Positions 16,970 to 26,429 of a stretch of DNA of 64,000 bases are shown piece after piece. The translations under genes were made by a program, and so were the position numbers. The notes under the pieces were generated by a model that was not told the origin of the DNA, searched no databases, and saw nothing but the letters and a program-made list of their open reading frames with translations. This stretch comes from Mesorhizobium escarrei. GTDB lineage: Bacteria; Pseudomonadota; Alphaproteobacteria; Rhizobiales; Rhizobiaceae. Position 1 is the stretch's first letter, and every line of letters starts with the position of its first letter. The stretch covers positions 106,198-170,197 of the forward strand of contig NZ_CAKXZT010000131.1 of assembly GCF_935825525.1 (NCBI RefSeq), in the 5' to 3' direction.

Positions 16970-19516
16970 ATGTCCGTACTGTTATCGCCAGCCCAAAAGG
17001 CATGGCAACCATTACTGACCTTCCAATACAGCGACCAAGCCTGCTTTTCATCCTTGCCGTTCAATATTTGGGCCGGATCAACCTCCGAAAGGGGGCCTGG
17101 GCCGGCGATGTACCTGTTTGGTCCATTCCGGCAAATGCTATCATCTGCATTCTGCGACCCATCAATAGGAAAGCTTACAGACACGACTCGGGCATTGATT
17201 TGTCCGGTAATTCATGGTTCGGATCGCTCATCCAGATCAGCAGTCACCCTAGCTCAAACGATCTTTGAAATCCGGAATCTAATATATGCTGGATTCTATG
17301 AAGAGGCACGGGGTCTGGCTGAAAGGTATTCCCAACAGAGCACCGATCCAACACTCTGCTGGATGCAGTATTTAAACTTACTCAGCCGATTTCTAATAAA
17401 TCCTAATGATAGCGCAGTTGACGAACTTGCAAGAATTGCGAACCACGCGAGCCACGTGGATAGTTTATTGGGCTTCTACGTCGACCAATTGAGGAGTATG
17501 GCTCACTCATTTCATCGGAAGAGTTCTTGCGGAATCTTGAAAAGGCTCGAAAAGTACCTTGAGCTATTTGAACTGCAAGGAATGCCCAAAACTGATTTGC
17601 AAATATTCCGAGGGCGTGTGCTGCAGGAGAAAATCAGGTGGGCGAACGGACTGGAGGACTCCAGAGAATTGTACCGGGAGTTCGATGATCTTCTCGAGTG
17701 TCTAGATACGCAAGTACAGTTCGATACTAACGATCGACTCAATTCGAATAAGCATCGCGATCTATTGCTTAAGGAAACCTGTCTTCGTCTTTTACGTGCA
17801 CGCGCTATTCACGAATGGGCCAAGGAGCGTTTTTCGCAAGCCGCCGAATATGTTCGGCGTGCAGCCGAAATTGATCCGTTCTGTCCTCAGTTGGCGGTTA
17901 TTGGCGGACAGTTGTCGGAGCGGCTCAACAATATTCACGAAGCCGAATGGCAGTACGGCCGAGCAGCAGAGTTCGGAATTATTGAACGCACATTTGCCTT
18001 AGGCAGGCTTGCGCGCATGCGAAAAGACACGTCAGCTCGGACGCTCCTCAATAGAGATGCCGACGCAAGCAATGTAACTGGCTACCCACTCCCGCATCAC
18101 CGAGTTCGAAACATAAAAAATGGCCCGCGGCCAAAACCTCCTATTGAACTGCAGTATGTCCTCACGGCATGGTCAAAGTCGCCCCAGAAGGTAATCCAAG
18201 GAACAAAGGGCTACGTCAGGAGGAGCGAGACATATCGCCGTTTTCCGATGTACTGGACACTCCGCTTCGACCACACGAGCACGTCGCTTCCAACGTTTGC
18301 TTATGCACCTATATATTGTTTCCAGGCTGCTAGAGATGTTCTCTCTCCTGAACCAGAGGCCCTGTTTCCGCAGCATTGTTTTCATGAGGGATTTCGAGAG
18401 CAACTCCTCTTTGCGAGCATGCCAGGATTCAAGTATTTTCCTTCCAACGAGATATGGGGAAGCAAGATAGACGATCTGGTAGGGTCAAGTAGATTTATTC
18501 AACTTCGTGAATGGATACGATGGTACGACGAGATGGGTAGTCTTAGGCAAGCCTACATACTTAGACTGTTATCGTACTTAGGATTCTTTGAAGAAGCTGC
18601 GGGACTGATGCGAGGTCGACGCGTTCAAGCAAACGCTGCCATGGATATGTACCTGCAGTATACGATGTTGTTTGTTAGACATCTTTGCGAGCCGGATACA
18701 GATTTTGATGTTCTATGCGAGGTGCTCTGGAAACAAAGACGAACCGAAGGGAGTAATATACGAACCTTGCTCTCTATTTGTATCTTGGGTGGTGTACACG
18801 CAGCGAGACGAAAACGCGATTTCGTCCGAATTGCTGTATGGCGCAGGCGAGGAGGCAAAGTACTCCAAAATCTAGAACGGTCCGTTGAACATTATTCACG
18901 ATTTGAGCGTGATCTAATGTCTAGCAGATTTTGGAGATTTGCCAGCTTTGAACCATTTTTTGCGGGCGAGGCCTCTCGACTTTTGAAGGAGAGCGAGGAA
19001 AGCCTATTCCTAGCTCGGTCCTTGTCGCCGGCGACACCCAAGCAATTGATACTCAAGAAGGATAATATGTACGCGGCTATGGAAACTTACGCGCGTAGCT
19101 TACTTCACGTTGGCGACACATGGGGGGCTAGATTCGTAATTGAGAAGGCGGTGGTTGAAGCAGATCCTAAAGACGCACGCCTGTGGACTCAGTTGGGTGA
19201 GTATCGCGAGAGGTGCGGCGATCTTGAAAGCGCTGTGGCGGCATATGACACGGCGGCGCTTTTGGGGCCGCCCTATCGGATGATTGCGCTATTTAAATCA
19301 GCCAGCGTTCTAGAACGTACTGGACAATGGAACGAGGCCTCGACGAGATATATGCGCTCAGTACGATACTATCCATATGCTGTCGAATCACTTGTTTCAT
19401 TGGTGCGAGTTGGAAAACAAAGTGGACGGCATCACCTTGCGTCTTGGGCGCAAGACGCCTTGGAGTGCGTACGACGAGGTGGTGAAAGTCCGAACGGCGC
19501 GGACGCAGAAAACTAG
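16970..19516 (+). CDS. Large TPR-like helical repeat protein
   Basis: A protein of up to 848 residues. The first 90 or so residues are poorly protein-like, and the true start may lie further in, for example near 17107 or 17240. From about residue 100 there are helical pairs of TPR appearance (YEEARGLAERY, SQAAEYVRRAAEIDP), and near the C-terminus clearer TPRs (DPKDARLWTQLGEYRERCGD, then LESAVAAYDTAALLG). The middle is rich in Arg and aromatic residues. There is no enzyme motif. It ends 21 bases before the methyltransferase gene. A scaffold or substrate-binding role is inferred from the repeats. Confidence 0.65.
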   Translation: MSVLLSPAQKAWQPLLTFQYSDQACFSSLPFNIWAGSTSERGPGPAMYLFGPFRQMLSSAFCDPSIGKLTDTTRALICPVIHGSDRSSRSAVTLAQTIFEIRNLIYAGFYEEARGLAERYSQQSTDPTLCWMQYLNLLSRFLINPNDSAVDELARIANHASHVDSLLGFYVDQLRSMAHSFHRKSSCGILKRLEKYLELFELQGMPKTDLQIFRGRVLQEKIRWANGLEDSRELYREFDDLLECLDTQVQFDTNDRLNSNKHRDLLLKETCLRLLRARAIHEWAKERFSQAAEYVRRAAEIDPFCPQLAVIGGQLSERLNNIHEAEWQYGRAAEFGIIERTFALGRLARMRKDTSARTLLNRDADASNVTGYPLPHHRVRNIKNGPRPKPPIELQYVLTAWSKSPQKVIQGTKGYVRRSETYRRFPMYWTLRFDHTSTSLPTFAYAPIYCFQAARDVLSPEPEALFPQHCFHEGFREQLLFASMPGFKYFPSNEIWGSKIDDLVGSSRFIQLREWIRWYDEMGSLRQAYILRLLSYLGFFEEAAGLMRGRRVQANAAMDMYLQYTMLFVRHLCEPDTDFDVLCEVLWKQRRTEGSNIRTLLSICILGGVHAARRKRDFVRIAVWRRRGGKVLQNLERSVEHYSRFERDLMSSRFWRFASFEPFFAGEASRLLKESEESLFLARSLSPATPKQLILKKDNMYAAMETYARSLLHVGDTWGARFVIEKAVVEADPKDARLWTQLGEYRERCGDLESAVAAYDTAALLGPPYRMIALFKSASVLERTGQWNEASTRYMRSVRYYPYAVESLVSLVRVGKQSGRHHLASWAQDALECVRRGGESPNGADAEN

Positions 19517-19537
19517 GCCTATTCCAGGATCGCAATA

Positions 19538-20407
19538 ATGACCGGACCGGACGAATGGTCAAACTGGTTTCAATATTCTCGTTTCGGTCGCACCACGGAC
19601 CGTGATGATGCACTGCAAATCGTCTTTGATGTTAGGGACCGCCTTCTTGCAATTGCCCCGCTCAGAGAGATCGATAGCTTACTCGATTTCGGATGTGGAG
19701 ATGGGCTCATTGGTCTCCAGGCGGCGCTGGAGACGCCGCCTCACAGCCGAATTTACTTTGCTGACCAGTCTGAATCTGCCCTTGATCTGTGTAGAGAAAA
19801 CGCGAGGCGCATGAATATTGAGAGCCGTTGTAGATACCTCCATACAGATTGTAGAGATACCTACCCGTTTGGAAACATTTCTGTGGAGTGCATACTGTCG
19901 AGAGCGGCGATCATGTATGTTGAAGATAAGTCACGACTGTTGGCCAGCTTTTATTATATCCTAAAAAATGGCGGGCACTTATGCTTTTGTGAGCCTATTA
20001 ATAAATTTCGGATGTCGCCGAGTACGAGCATTCTATCAGACTATGAGTTGCCGCGCTGGCAATCCGAAATCAAAAGAATATATGAAATACTCTGCTCATC
20101 ACAACGCAAATCGGCGAATTTAATGTGCGAAATAGCCCCCGAGGACATTGTGCAGTGGCTGGAGGATGCAGGATTTCAAGATATCGTATGCTTTGCGGAG
20201 TACCGTTCTCTTGTTGGGCGCCCTGGGTGGAATGAACTTTTGTATGTACGTGCAAATCCGTTTACGCCGAGTCTTTTCGAGGCAGCGCAGGATGTCATGG
20301 ATTTGAATGCCTGGAAAATGTTTGAGGCTGAATTGCACGCGGAATGGAACCGAAGGAATGTACGAAGGCGCGCCGCGCTGCTGTTTTGCAAGGCTCGTAA
20401 AGGGTAG
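19538..20407 (+). CDS. Class I SAM-dependent methyltransferase
   Basis: A 289-residue methyltransferase. Motif I (LLDFGCGDGLIG) lies near residues 49-60, an acidic residue that would hold the ribose follows in FADQSES near 75, and the later core contains GGHLCFCEPINKF. The N-terminal WFQYSRFGRTTD and the overall layout resemble SAM methyltransferases found in some actinobacterial biosynthetic clusters. The substrate cannot be read from the sequence. It is the third gene of the cassette with the 106-residue protein and the TPR protein. Its AT-rich codon use suggests recent transfer of all three together. Confidence 0.8.
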   Translation: MTGPDEWSNWFQYSRFGRTTDRDDALQIVFDVRDRLLAIAPLREIDSLLDFGCGDGLIGLQAALETPPHSRIYFADQSESALDLCRENARRMNIESRCRYLHTDCRDTYPFGNISVECILSRAAIMYVEDKSRLLASFYYILKNGGHLCFCEPINKFRMSPSTSILSDYELPRWQSEIKRIYEILCSSQRKSANLMCEIAPEDIVQWLEDAGFQDIVCFAEYRSLVGRPGWNELLYVRANPFTPSLFEAAQDVMDLNAWKMFEAELHAEWNRRNVRRRAALLFCKARKG

Positions 20408-21389
20408 CCAAGATCGAGTGATGAACGTTCTTCGACGAGATCGCAAGGCTCACTGGCGACTGCGGAGCGCGCAGTCGCATCGAAAGCCATGCGGAGAAGC
20501 TGGCGGAGACCGCGCCCTCCGATGCCGCGCTCGCGGATGCCGATACGCCAGAAGCACTGGCGTGCGGCGATGCTCCTTGTTGCGCCCCTTCGCTCAAGCA
20601 CTTTCGAGACATTGACGGTATTTTTTGCACTGCCTCAAAGGGGATTAATGCCAAGCTGCGAAAGAATAGATCCACTCGTCCCATCGATAGTCCCCGAAGC
20701 AAGGATTCGCGAGCAGCGAAAATTTGCTAATGAAATCAAAAGCCCAAAGTTTTCACGGTGTGTTCGTGTGTTGAACGAAAATAATTGCCTCTCAAAATCA
20801 GTGGGTTATCAGGGGTTGAAATGATCGAGTGGGAGTATGGAGTAGGGGTAGGCGGCTGCAGCGTAAAAGCGACAGCCTCTCGCTTCACTATCTGTGTCCC
20901 GTTAGAACGGCACGGACCTTGACGTTCTCGTCACCGGTCCGTTGGAAGAGAACGTCACAACTCAATGTCGGCGACGCCCATTCTATGTTGCACCGGCAAA
21001 AACCGACGGTCTGGAGCAGCAGAGACAAACGCATCCCACTAGTGCGGGGATTAAGCCACGGTGATCTCGATAAGGGATCCGCACATAAACTATGCCTCAT
21101 CCGACTGCGGGGAGGGGAGGGCCTCGCCTCCTGCCGAAGAAATTGCCGGTTGGGGTCTCGGCGCGCAGGTCCTCCTTAGCGATCCCCAAGGCGTCGCTGA
21201 AAATCGAGGAACACTGCGTTCGTCCATCCAAATCCGCTGACGGAGCCGTAGCGATCATCGACCGGTGGGGAGTCCATCCTGACGAGCCGCGCGACCTGTT
21301 CGGCATGCTGCTGCGGGCGGCGAATTCAGCGGAGATACATCTCGCGGAGAGCCGAGCACGGACGCACTTGGTCTAAGAAAGCGAATTCT
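20408..21389. other. Decayed intergenic stretch
   Basis: No intact gene. Several frames are open over short distances without ribosome binding sites or family resemblance. One frame from about 20422 to 20730 looks protein-like (ESHAEKLAETAPSDAALADA) but lacks a start codon in frame. A 94-codon frame at 21092-21376 is possible but unsupported. I read this as the remains of chromosomal genes broken by insertions. Confidence 0.4.
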
Positions 21390-21611
21390 CTAACACTCAG
21401 CGCACCAACCCGAGTGACCGTCGGAATGGAGAGTCACCACTAGCCGTATAAGACCCGCGGCTTCGGTCTTTCCAAGCAGGGTACGGCTCTTGGCATTGTC
21501 GTCAGTGACCACGATATCGATCAGGGAAAGTGGGCCAATCTTGTAGGCAGCTGCTGACGTGCCCCCCGGGTTTGTCGTACGCCTTCGGTGAGGGTCGCCT
21601 TGCGCGAGCAT
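21390..21611 (-). pseudogene. DeoR/GlpR-family regulator C-terminal fragment
   Basis: The frame contains GPLSLIDIVVTDDNAKSRTL followed by AAGLIRLVVT, which resembles the end of the sugar-sensing domain of DeoR/GlpR transcription regulators. The helix-turn-helix part is absent, and no start is present at the expected distance. It is a remnant, not a working gene. Confidence 0.45.
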
Positions 21612-21687
21612 GGCACGGTAGCGAGGCTGCGCGCTTAAGGTCGTCCTAGGAGCGTAGTTATCAGCGCAGCATGAGCCATGTGACGTT

Positions 21688-22409
21688 ATGGACGGGCATG
21701 AGCGGCGGCATCGTTGGAGTGAAGAGGATCAGTGCCGGATACTGGCCGCGCCATTCGCGCCCGGGGCCACAGTGGCGGTGGTAGCGCGTCAGTACGATGT
21801 CGCGAATAGCCTGATCTACAAGTGGCGCCGCACGGTGAGAGCCCGCGAGACGGGCTTTACCGACGTTGTCGTGGTTCCCGATGAGCCTGTGGCCGTTCGG
21901 TGCCGGCGGCGCCACCAGCGGGATCGAGCTGGAGGTCGCCGGCAAGGTGCGGCCCTCAGGCTGAACGCTATGGCCGCGAAGGCGTGCCGTTCAGCCTGTC
22001 GACGCTTGCCGACTAGGTCGGCGCCGGCGCCGCGGCGCTGATGCTGCTGTTCAAGCGACTTGAAGCCCATGTGCTGGCCGCTTCACGTCTGCACGGCGAC
22101 GACACGACGGTGCCGGTCCTGGCGAAGGGCAAGACCGATACCGGTCGATTATGGACCTATGTGCGAGATGACCGACCGTTCGGCGGCGCCGATCCGCCGG
22201 CGGCAGTGTTCTACTATTCCCGCGATCGCCGAGGCGAACATCCCGCGCCGCATCTCGCCGGCTGGAGCGACATTCTGCAGGCCGATGCCTTTGGCGGTTA
22301 TGGCGATCTCTATGCCGCGTTTCGGCGATCACAGGTTTTGCTACTATTTGCTCGGGCGGATCATTTTTCTGCCTGGCCCGCGTCCAGCATCCCACCTACC
22401 AGGCCGTAG
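21688..22409 (+). mobile_element. Degenerate IS66-family remnant
   Basis: The left part encodes a TnpA-like start (HRWSEEDQCRILAAPFAPGA and YDVANSLIYKWRR) and continues after a frameshift (SGIELEVAGKVR). The right part, from about 22041, encodes a piece of TnpC (HVLAASRLHGDDTTVPVLAK and WTYVRDDRPFGG). The whole of tnpB and most of tnpC are missing, so there is an internal deletion. It is distinct from, and more decayed than, the intact IS66 copy at 23287-26469. Confidence 0.85.
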
Positions 22410-22474
22410 GATTCAAGTATCTTGCTTCTTTCCGCTCTTGATGGTCTGTGTCGAGTAGCGCGGGAGGAAGACCA

Positions 22475-22948
22475 ATGATTGAATTGACATTGCTCATCGG
22501 GCAGAAGGCACAGCTCGACGGTAAAACTGTCCTTCGAATCCGAGGCACCAACGAGTACGACGCGCCCGGCGCCAAAACTCTCATTGATTGGGTTGAGCCA
22601 ATGGTTGTCATCGACGAGCCAGACTACGTCGCTGGCAAGGTCCAGGGTGAACTGCCAACGTTGAGGCAGCTACAATACAAAACAGGGAAGCCCGTTTGGT
22701 TCAATGGGGCAAAAGCCTCGGGACCGTACAGACTTCTGGCCACAGAGGCGGGGGACGGCGTAAAATCCGCGTTTGTCATCGGAGGGAAGAGGCAGTTGGT
22801 GGCAAACACTCACCAAGAGGTAGCTGCTGCCATCGGCTCGGCGAAGGGTGACGTTTTGCCAATTCCGTCAGACGGTCTGCTGAGCCTCCCGGTTTTGGTT
22901 CTTGAGAACGTCAAGGCTTTTGTTTCTCCGCCTAAGCGTTGGAACTGA
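22475..22948 (+). CDS. Hypothetical protein, 157 residues
   Basis: I do not recognise the family. I chose the ATG at 22475 because GGGAGGAAG lies just upstream; a start at 22448 would put that site inside the gene. The protein appears soluble, alternating beta-like hydrophobic segments (IELTLLIGQKAQLDGKTVLR, VKSAFVIGGKRQLVA) with loops, and shows no metal or nucleotide motif. It stands alone between the IS66 remnant and the interrupted gene that converges on it. Its good ribosome binding site suggests it is expressed. Confidence 0.6.
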   Translation: MIELTLLIGQKAQLDGKTVLRIRGTNEYDAPGAKTLIDWVEPMVVIDEPDYVAGKVQGELPTLRQLQYKTGKPVWFNGAKASGPYRLLATEAGDGVKSAFVIGGKRQLVANTHQEVAAAIGSAKGDVLPIPSDGLLSLPVLVLENVKAFVSPPKRWN

Positions 22949-23082
22949 CCGGGGGGTGCGGTGATGAGCCAACATAGATGCAACAGGTATGCGATGGAGC
23001 GCATAGGCGGTTTGCTTGAACTCCATAACATTGAGCAGGCCTTGTATGTAGCCTGAGACGGTGTCCGCAGCGGCTGGCAATC

Positions 23083-23286
23083 CTAGCGACAGCCCGTCAG
23101 GAGGCTACGCTTCCCGGCCTTGTTTGCATAGAAGCCCTCCGCCTCGGCTTCGAAGGCTGCGAGGCGGTCCTTGAACGAACATTTTCGATAGTTTTCAATT
23201 GTGTCCGGAGTTGCAGAGAGCAAGTACCGGGCAACGACAGCCGCCTCTATCGCATGCCGCTCCAGATAAGCAATGACGTTGGCATC
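23083..23286 (-). pseudogene. 3' part of the IS66-interrupted partner gene
   Basis: Read on the minus strand from 23286, this stretch continues exactly in frame from the 5' part that ends at 26478 once IS66 and one copy of its target duplication are removed. It encodes 67 residues, including AYLERHAIEAAVVARYLLSA and ENYRKCSFKDRLAAFEAEAE, and stops at 23083-23085. The helical Arg/Glu-rich pattern resembles DUF5677-type proteins, with low certainty. Confidence 0.75.
23279..23286. repeat. Left target-site duplication of IS66
   Basis: TTGGCATC directly abuts the left end of the element and is repeated exactly at 26470-26477 on the other side. Eight bases is the usual length for the IS66 family. 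Confidence 0.95.
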
Positions 23287-23341
23287 GTAACCATCCGGTG
23301 TGGGCCGCGGCAGAGGCGCTTTTGCGTGTTAGACTGCTTGC

Positions 23342-23575
23342 ATGGAGATCGACACCGACAAGATCGACGATGCCGTTCTGGGCCTGCTTTGGCTGACGCT
23401 GCATGAAGAGAGGCGCGCTTGGAAGGGGTTGGATTGGGACGCTCTGGATCGCTTGCACCAGAAGGGGCTGATCGCGAATCCAGCAAACAAGGCGAAGTCA
23501 GTGGTTCTGACAGATGAAGGCCTGCGGCGTGCAGAGGAGCTGTTCCGAACCCTGTTCACGCGGCCGACGCCATGA
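23342..23575 (+). CDS. DUF6429 family protein, IS66 passenger
   Basis: A 77-residue protein with DKIDDAVLGLLWLTLHEE, then WDALDRLHQKGLI, recognisable as DUF6429. Proteins of this family are common in rhizobial genomes near IS66 genes. It lies inside the element, 55 bases from its left end and in the opposite orientation to tnpABC, so it moves with the transposon. The function is unknown; the short helical sequence suggests a winged-helix-like DNA-binding fold at most. Confidence 0.75.
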   Translation: MEIDTDKIDDAVLGLLWLTLHEERRAWKGLDWDALDRLHQKGLIANPANKAKSVVLTDEGLRRAEELFRTLFTRPTP

Positions 23576-23643
23576 GCGCTGGGCGGGCGTTCCAATTCCA
23601 CGCCAAGAGTCGCGCAGTGCCCATAGGGCCAGGGCCGCGGTGG

Positions 23644-23916
23644 CTATGGTCTTAGGAGATTTCCTGCGGCAGGTTTGGGCGGAGCGTCACCCGTAGCCCT
23701 GCGCTCGTCGGCGATTTGCCGAAGGTTGTCGATGCCGTCTTCGGTGAAGACGACGATAGTTTCGCTTAATTCGGTTACGGGATAGCCGTTGTAGGCGCTC
23801 AGGCAACCGTCTTCCGAGAACATCTCGATCGAGCAATCGCGCAAAAAGTCTTCGTCCTCTTCGAGCATCTCGGCCACGTATTTGAGAGTGTAAAGAGCGG
23901 AGTTGCGATATCCCAT
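23644..23916 (-). CDS. Hypothetical small acidic protein, IS66 passenger
   Basis: A 90-residue acidic protein (YVAEMLEEDEDFLRDCSIEM) without a motif I recognise. It lies 53 bases downstream of tnpC on the same strand and inside the defined IS66 ends, so it is a passenger gene that may be cotranscribed with the transposase. A regulatory role in transposition is possible but unsupported. Confidence 0.55.
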   Translation of the reverse strand: MGYRNSALYTLKYVAEMLEEDEDFLRDCSIEMFSEDGCLSAYNGYPVTELSETIVVFTEDGIDNLRQIADERRATGDAPPKPAAGNLLRP

Positions 23917-23969
23917 CTGACGGCCTCAACGATCCGGTTTGCATGTGAGCCCAATAATGAAGGCCCAGA

Positions 23970-25607
23970 TCAGGCAGCTTTAGCTGCTGCGATCGTCAAA
24001 GGGCTCCAATTCCAGGGAAGCAAGTCCTCGAGCCGTGTGATCGGCGTGTCGGCGATGCGGGCGAGGACATCGGCCAGCCAAGCCTGCGGATCGACGTCGT
24101 TGAGCTTGGCGGTGGTGATCAGCGTCGCCATGAAGGCTGCCCGATCGGCGCCTCGATCGGAGCCTGCAAACAGCCAAGCTTTCCTGCCGAGGGCAAAACC
24201 ACGCAGCGCCCGTTCGGCGGCGTTGTTGGTCAGGCAGATCCGGCCGTCGCCGAGGAAGGACGTGAAGCCGTCCCAACGCTTCAGCACATAGTCGATTGGC
24301 TCAGCAACCGGAGAACTCCGGGACAATTTTGCCCGCTCGCTCCGCATCCATTCCTCAAGCGCCTCTGCGATCGGCCGGCTTTCCTGCTGGCGTCGTTGCA
24401 GGCGTTCGTCGGCGGCAAGACCGTTGATGTCGCGCTCGATATCGAACAGCGCGTCCATGCGTTTGACCGCCTCGAGCGCGATCGGCGAGATCGGCGCGGT
24501 ATCCTTGCCGCGCCTGGCGTTGGTGGCGATGTCGGCGAGCACGAAGAACTTACGACGTGCATGCGCCCAGCACAGCGCCTGGGTCAGCGGACCGGGGCCA
24601 CGATCTGCCTTGAAGAGCGGATTGTAGCCGCTATAGGCGTCCGCCTGCAGAATGCCGCTAAAGGTCTTAAGATGGCGCTCGGGATGTTCCTGCCGCCGAT
24701 CGCGCGAAGCATAGTAGAGTGCCGCCGGCGGCGATTGCCCGCCGAACGGCCGGTCATCCCTGACATAGGTCCAGATGCGGCCCGTATCGGTCTTGCCCTT
24801 CGCCAGAATCGGCACGGTGGTGTCGTCGCCATGAAGTCGCTCGGCGGCAAGCACTTGCGTCTCGATCAGCGCATGCACCGGCTTCAGCGCCGCGGTACAG
24901 GCTCCGACCTGATCGGCCAGTGTGGATAGGCTGAGGTCGATGCCCTCGCGGGCATAGCGCTCGCTTTGCCGGTTCAGCGGCTGGTGCTGGGCGAACTTCT
25001 CGAACAGGATCATCGCCAAAAGGTTCGGCCCGGCAAAGCCGCGCGGGGTCACGTGGAAGGGCGCCGGCGGCTGCGTAATCTTCTCGCACTCGCGGCAGGT
25101 GAACTTCTCACGCACCGTCTGGATCACCTTCCACTGGCGCGGGATCACCTCCAGCGTCTCGGTAACGTCCTCGCCAAGCTTGGCCAGCTTGGCTGAACCG
25201 CAGCACGGGCAGTTCCGGGGCGCGGCGATGACGACACGCTCACGCGGCAGATGTTCGGGGAAAGGCTTGCGCGACGGACGCTTGCGCTCGAAAGCTCGGA
25301 CTGTCGATGACCGCGCGGCCAGTTCCGCTGCCAGTTCGTCCTGGCTGGCGTCGGCCTCCAACTCCTCAAGCTGCAACTCCATCTGTTCGAGAAGCCGCGC
25401 CTTGCGCTCCGAGCGGCTGCCATGGATCTCGCGCTTCAGCTTCTCGATCTCCAGTCGGAGCCGCGCGATCAGCGCATCCGAGTGCGAGTTCACCGCTTGC
25501 GCGCGGGCGGCGAGTGCTTGTGCCTCCCGGCGGGCTGCACGCTCCGCGAGGATCATCGCGTGCGCACTGGCAAGATCATCAGGAAGCTGATCGGCCGCAT
25601 CGGTCAT
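23970..25607 (-). CDS. tnpC: IS66 transposase TnpC
   Basis: The full-length transposase, 545 residues. It has an N-terminal coiled coil (LEIEKLKREIHGSRSERKAR), a zinc-ribbon-like CPCCGSAKL, a second pair of cysteines in FTCRECEKI, and the DDE core starting at ERLHGDDTTVPILAKGKTD. The C-terminal NNAAERALRGFALGRKAWLF is typical of the family. No frameshift is visible, so the protein is probably functional. Confidence 0.95.
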   Translation of the reverse strand: MTDAADQLPDDLASAHAMILAERAARREAQALAARAQAVNSHSDALIARLRLEIEKLKREIHGSRSERKARLLEQMELQLEELEADASQDELAAELAARSSTVRAFERKRPSRKPFPEHLPRERVVIAAPRNCPCCGSAKLAKLGEDVTETLEVIPRQWKVIQTVREKFTCRECEKITQPPAPFHVTPRGFAGPNLLAMILFEKFAQHQPLNRQSERYAREGIDLSLSTLADQVGACTAALKPVHALIETQVLAAERLHGDDTTVPILAKGKTDTGRIWTYVRDDRPFGGQSPPAALYYASRDRRQEHPERHLKTFSGILQADAYSGYNPLFKADRGPGPLTQALCWAHARRKFFVLADIATNARRGKDTAPISPIALEAVKRMDALFDIERDINGLAADERLQRRQQESRPIAEALEEWMRSERAKLSRSSPVAEPIDYVLKRWDGFTSFLGDGRICLTNNAAERALRGFALGRKAWLFAGSDRGADRAAFMATLITTAKLNDVDPQAWLADVLARIADTPITRLEDLLPWNWSPLTIAAAKAA

Positions 25608-25651
25608 GGCGCGATGGAATCATATTCGCTCCTCCATGCCAACGATTTTGC

Positions 25652-25999
25652 TCATCCCGCCGAGCTCGGACGCCAGGTTTTTTGCGGCATCCGCCAGTCG
25701 ATGCCTTCGAGCAGATAGCCGAGCTGAGCGGGCGTGATCACCAACGTTCCGTCGGCCGCCGATGGCCAGATGAACCGGCCGCGCTCGAGTTTCTTCGTAA
25801 ACAGGCAGGCACCCTGGCCGTCATGCCAGATCACCTTGATCAGCCCTCCCTGACGCCCGCGGAAACAGAACAAGTGGCCGCTGTGCGGATCGCGCTTCAA
25901 GGTCTCCTGCACCATCAATGCGAGGCCGGGGAAGCCCTTGCGCATGTCCGTATAACCGGTGGCGAGCCACACCTTCACACCGCTCGGGATCGAGATCAT
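25652..25999 (-). CDS. tnpB: IS66 accessory protein TnpB
   Basis: The 115-residue IS66 Orf2/TnpB protein, with KVWLATGYTDMRKGFPGLAL and LFCFRGRQGGLIKVIWHDGQ. It is required for IS66 transposition. Its start overlaps the end of tnpA by four bases, which is the usual coupling in this family. The length is normal for TnpB. Confidence 0.95.
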   Translation of the reverse strand: MISIPSGVKVWLATGYTDMRKGFPGLALMVQETLKRDPHSGHLFCFRGRQGGLIKVIWHDGQGACLFTKKLERGRFIWPSAADGTLVITPAQLGYLLEGIDWRMPQKTWRPSSAG

Positions 26000-26391
26000 C
26001 GCCGCTCCAGTACATCCAGGATCCGGCCGAGCGCCTCGCTATCGATATCACTCTCGACCCGCAGGCGACGGGCGCCGCCAAGCTCGATGGTCACCGTGCT
26101 GCTCTTCTTGCGCGATCGCGATATCGGTGGTTGCTGCGCAGGCGGTTGCGGCGCCGGCCGCGCCTCGACGACTTCCACCGCAACGAGCTGTGGCACGGTC
26201 GGCGCGGAGATCTGGCAGAGCTCCTTGCGCCACCGGAAAAGCTGGCTCACATGAATGCCAGCCGATCGCGCGATCTCGGAAACACTGGCCCCAGGCTCAA
26301 ACGTCGCGGCGACCAGCCGCTCCTTCTCCTCCCGAGACCAGCGCCGGCGCCGCTCGACCGACGTGATCACTTCGATCTGATGCTTCGTCAC
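25996..26391 (-). CDS. tnpA: IS66 TnpA
   Basis: The 131-residue helix-turn-helix protein of IS66, with RRRRWSREEKERLVAATFEP and ARSAGIHVSQLFRWRKELCQ. It is the first gene of the transposition operon. Its start lies just inside a perfect palindrome at 26401-26418 that may regulate it. Confidence 0.93.
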   Translation of the reverse strand: MTKHQIEVITSVERRRRWSREEKERLVAATFEPGASVSEIARSAGIHVSQLFRWRKELCQISAPTVPQLVAVEVVEARPAPQPPAQQPPISRSRKKSSTVTIELGGARRLRVESDIDSEALGRILDVLERR

Positions 26392-26400
26392 AGGGCTACT

Positions 26401-26418
26401 CCTAGTGCTTGCACTAGG
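26401..26418. promoter_or_regulatory. Perfect palindrome upstream of tnpA
   Basis: CCTAGTGC and GCACTAGG are separated by two bases and lie nine bases before the tnpA start, inside the IS66 right end. It could be an operator for TnpA or a translation-controlling hairpin; the sequence does not decide between them. Confidence 0.5.
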
Positions 26419-26429
26419 ACTTGCAGCCT

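Noticed and set aside
16882..17184. Minus-strand frame overlapping the start of the TPR gene
   Set aside because: It looks moderately protein-like but has no family match, and the plus-strand gene is better supported downstream. It does weaken the long start of the TPR gene.
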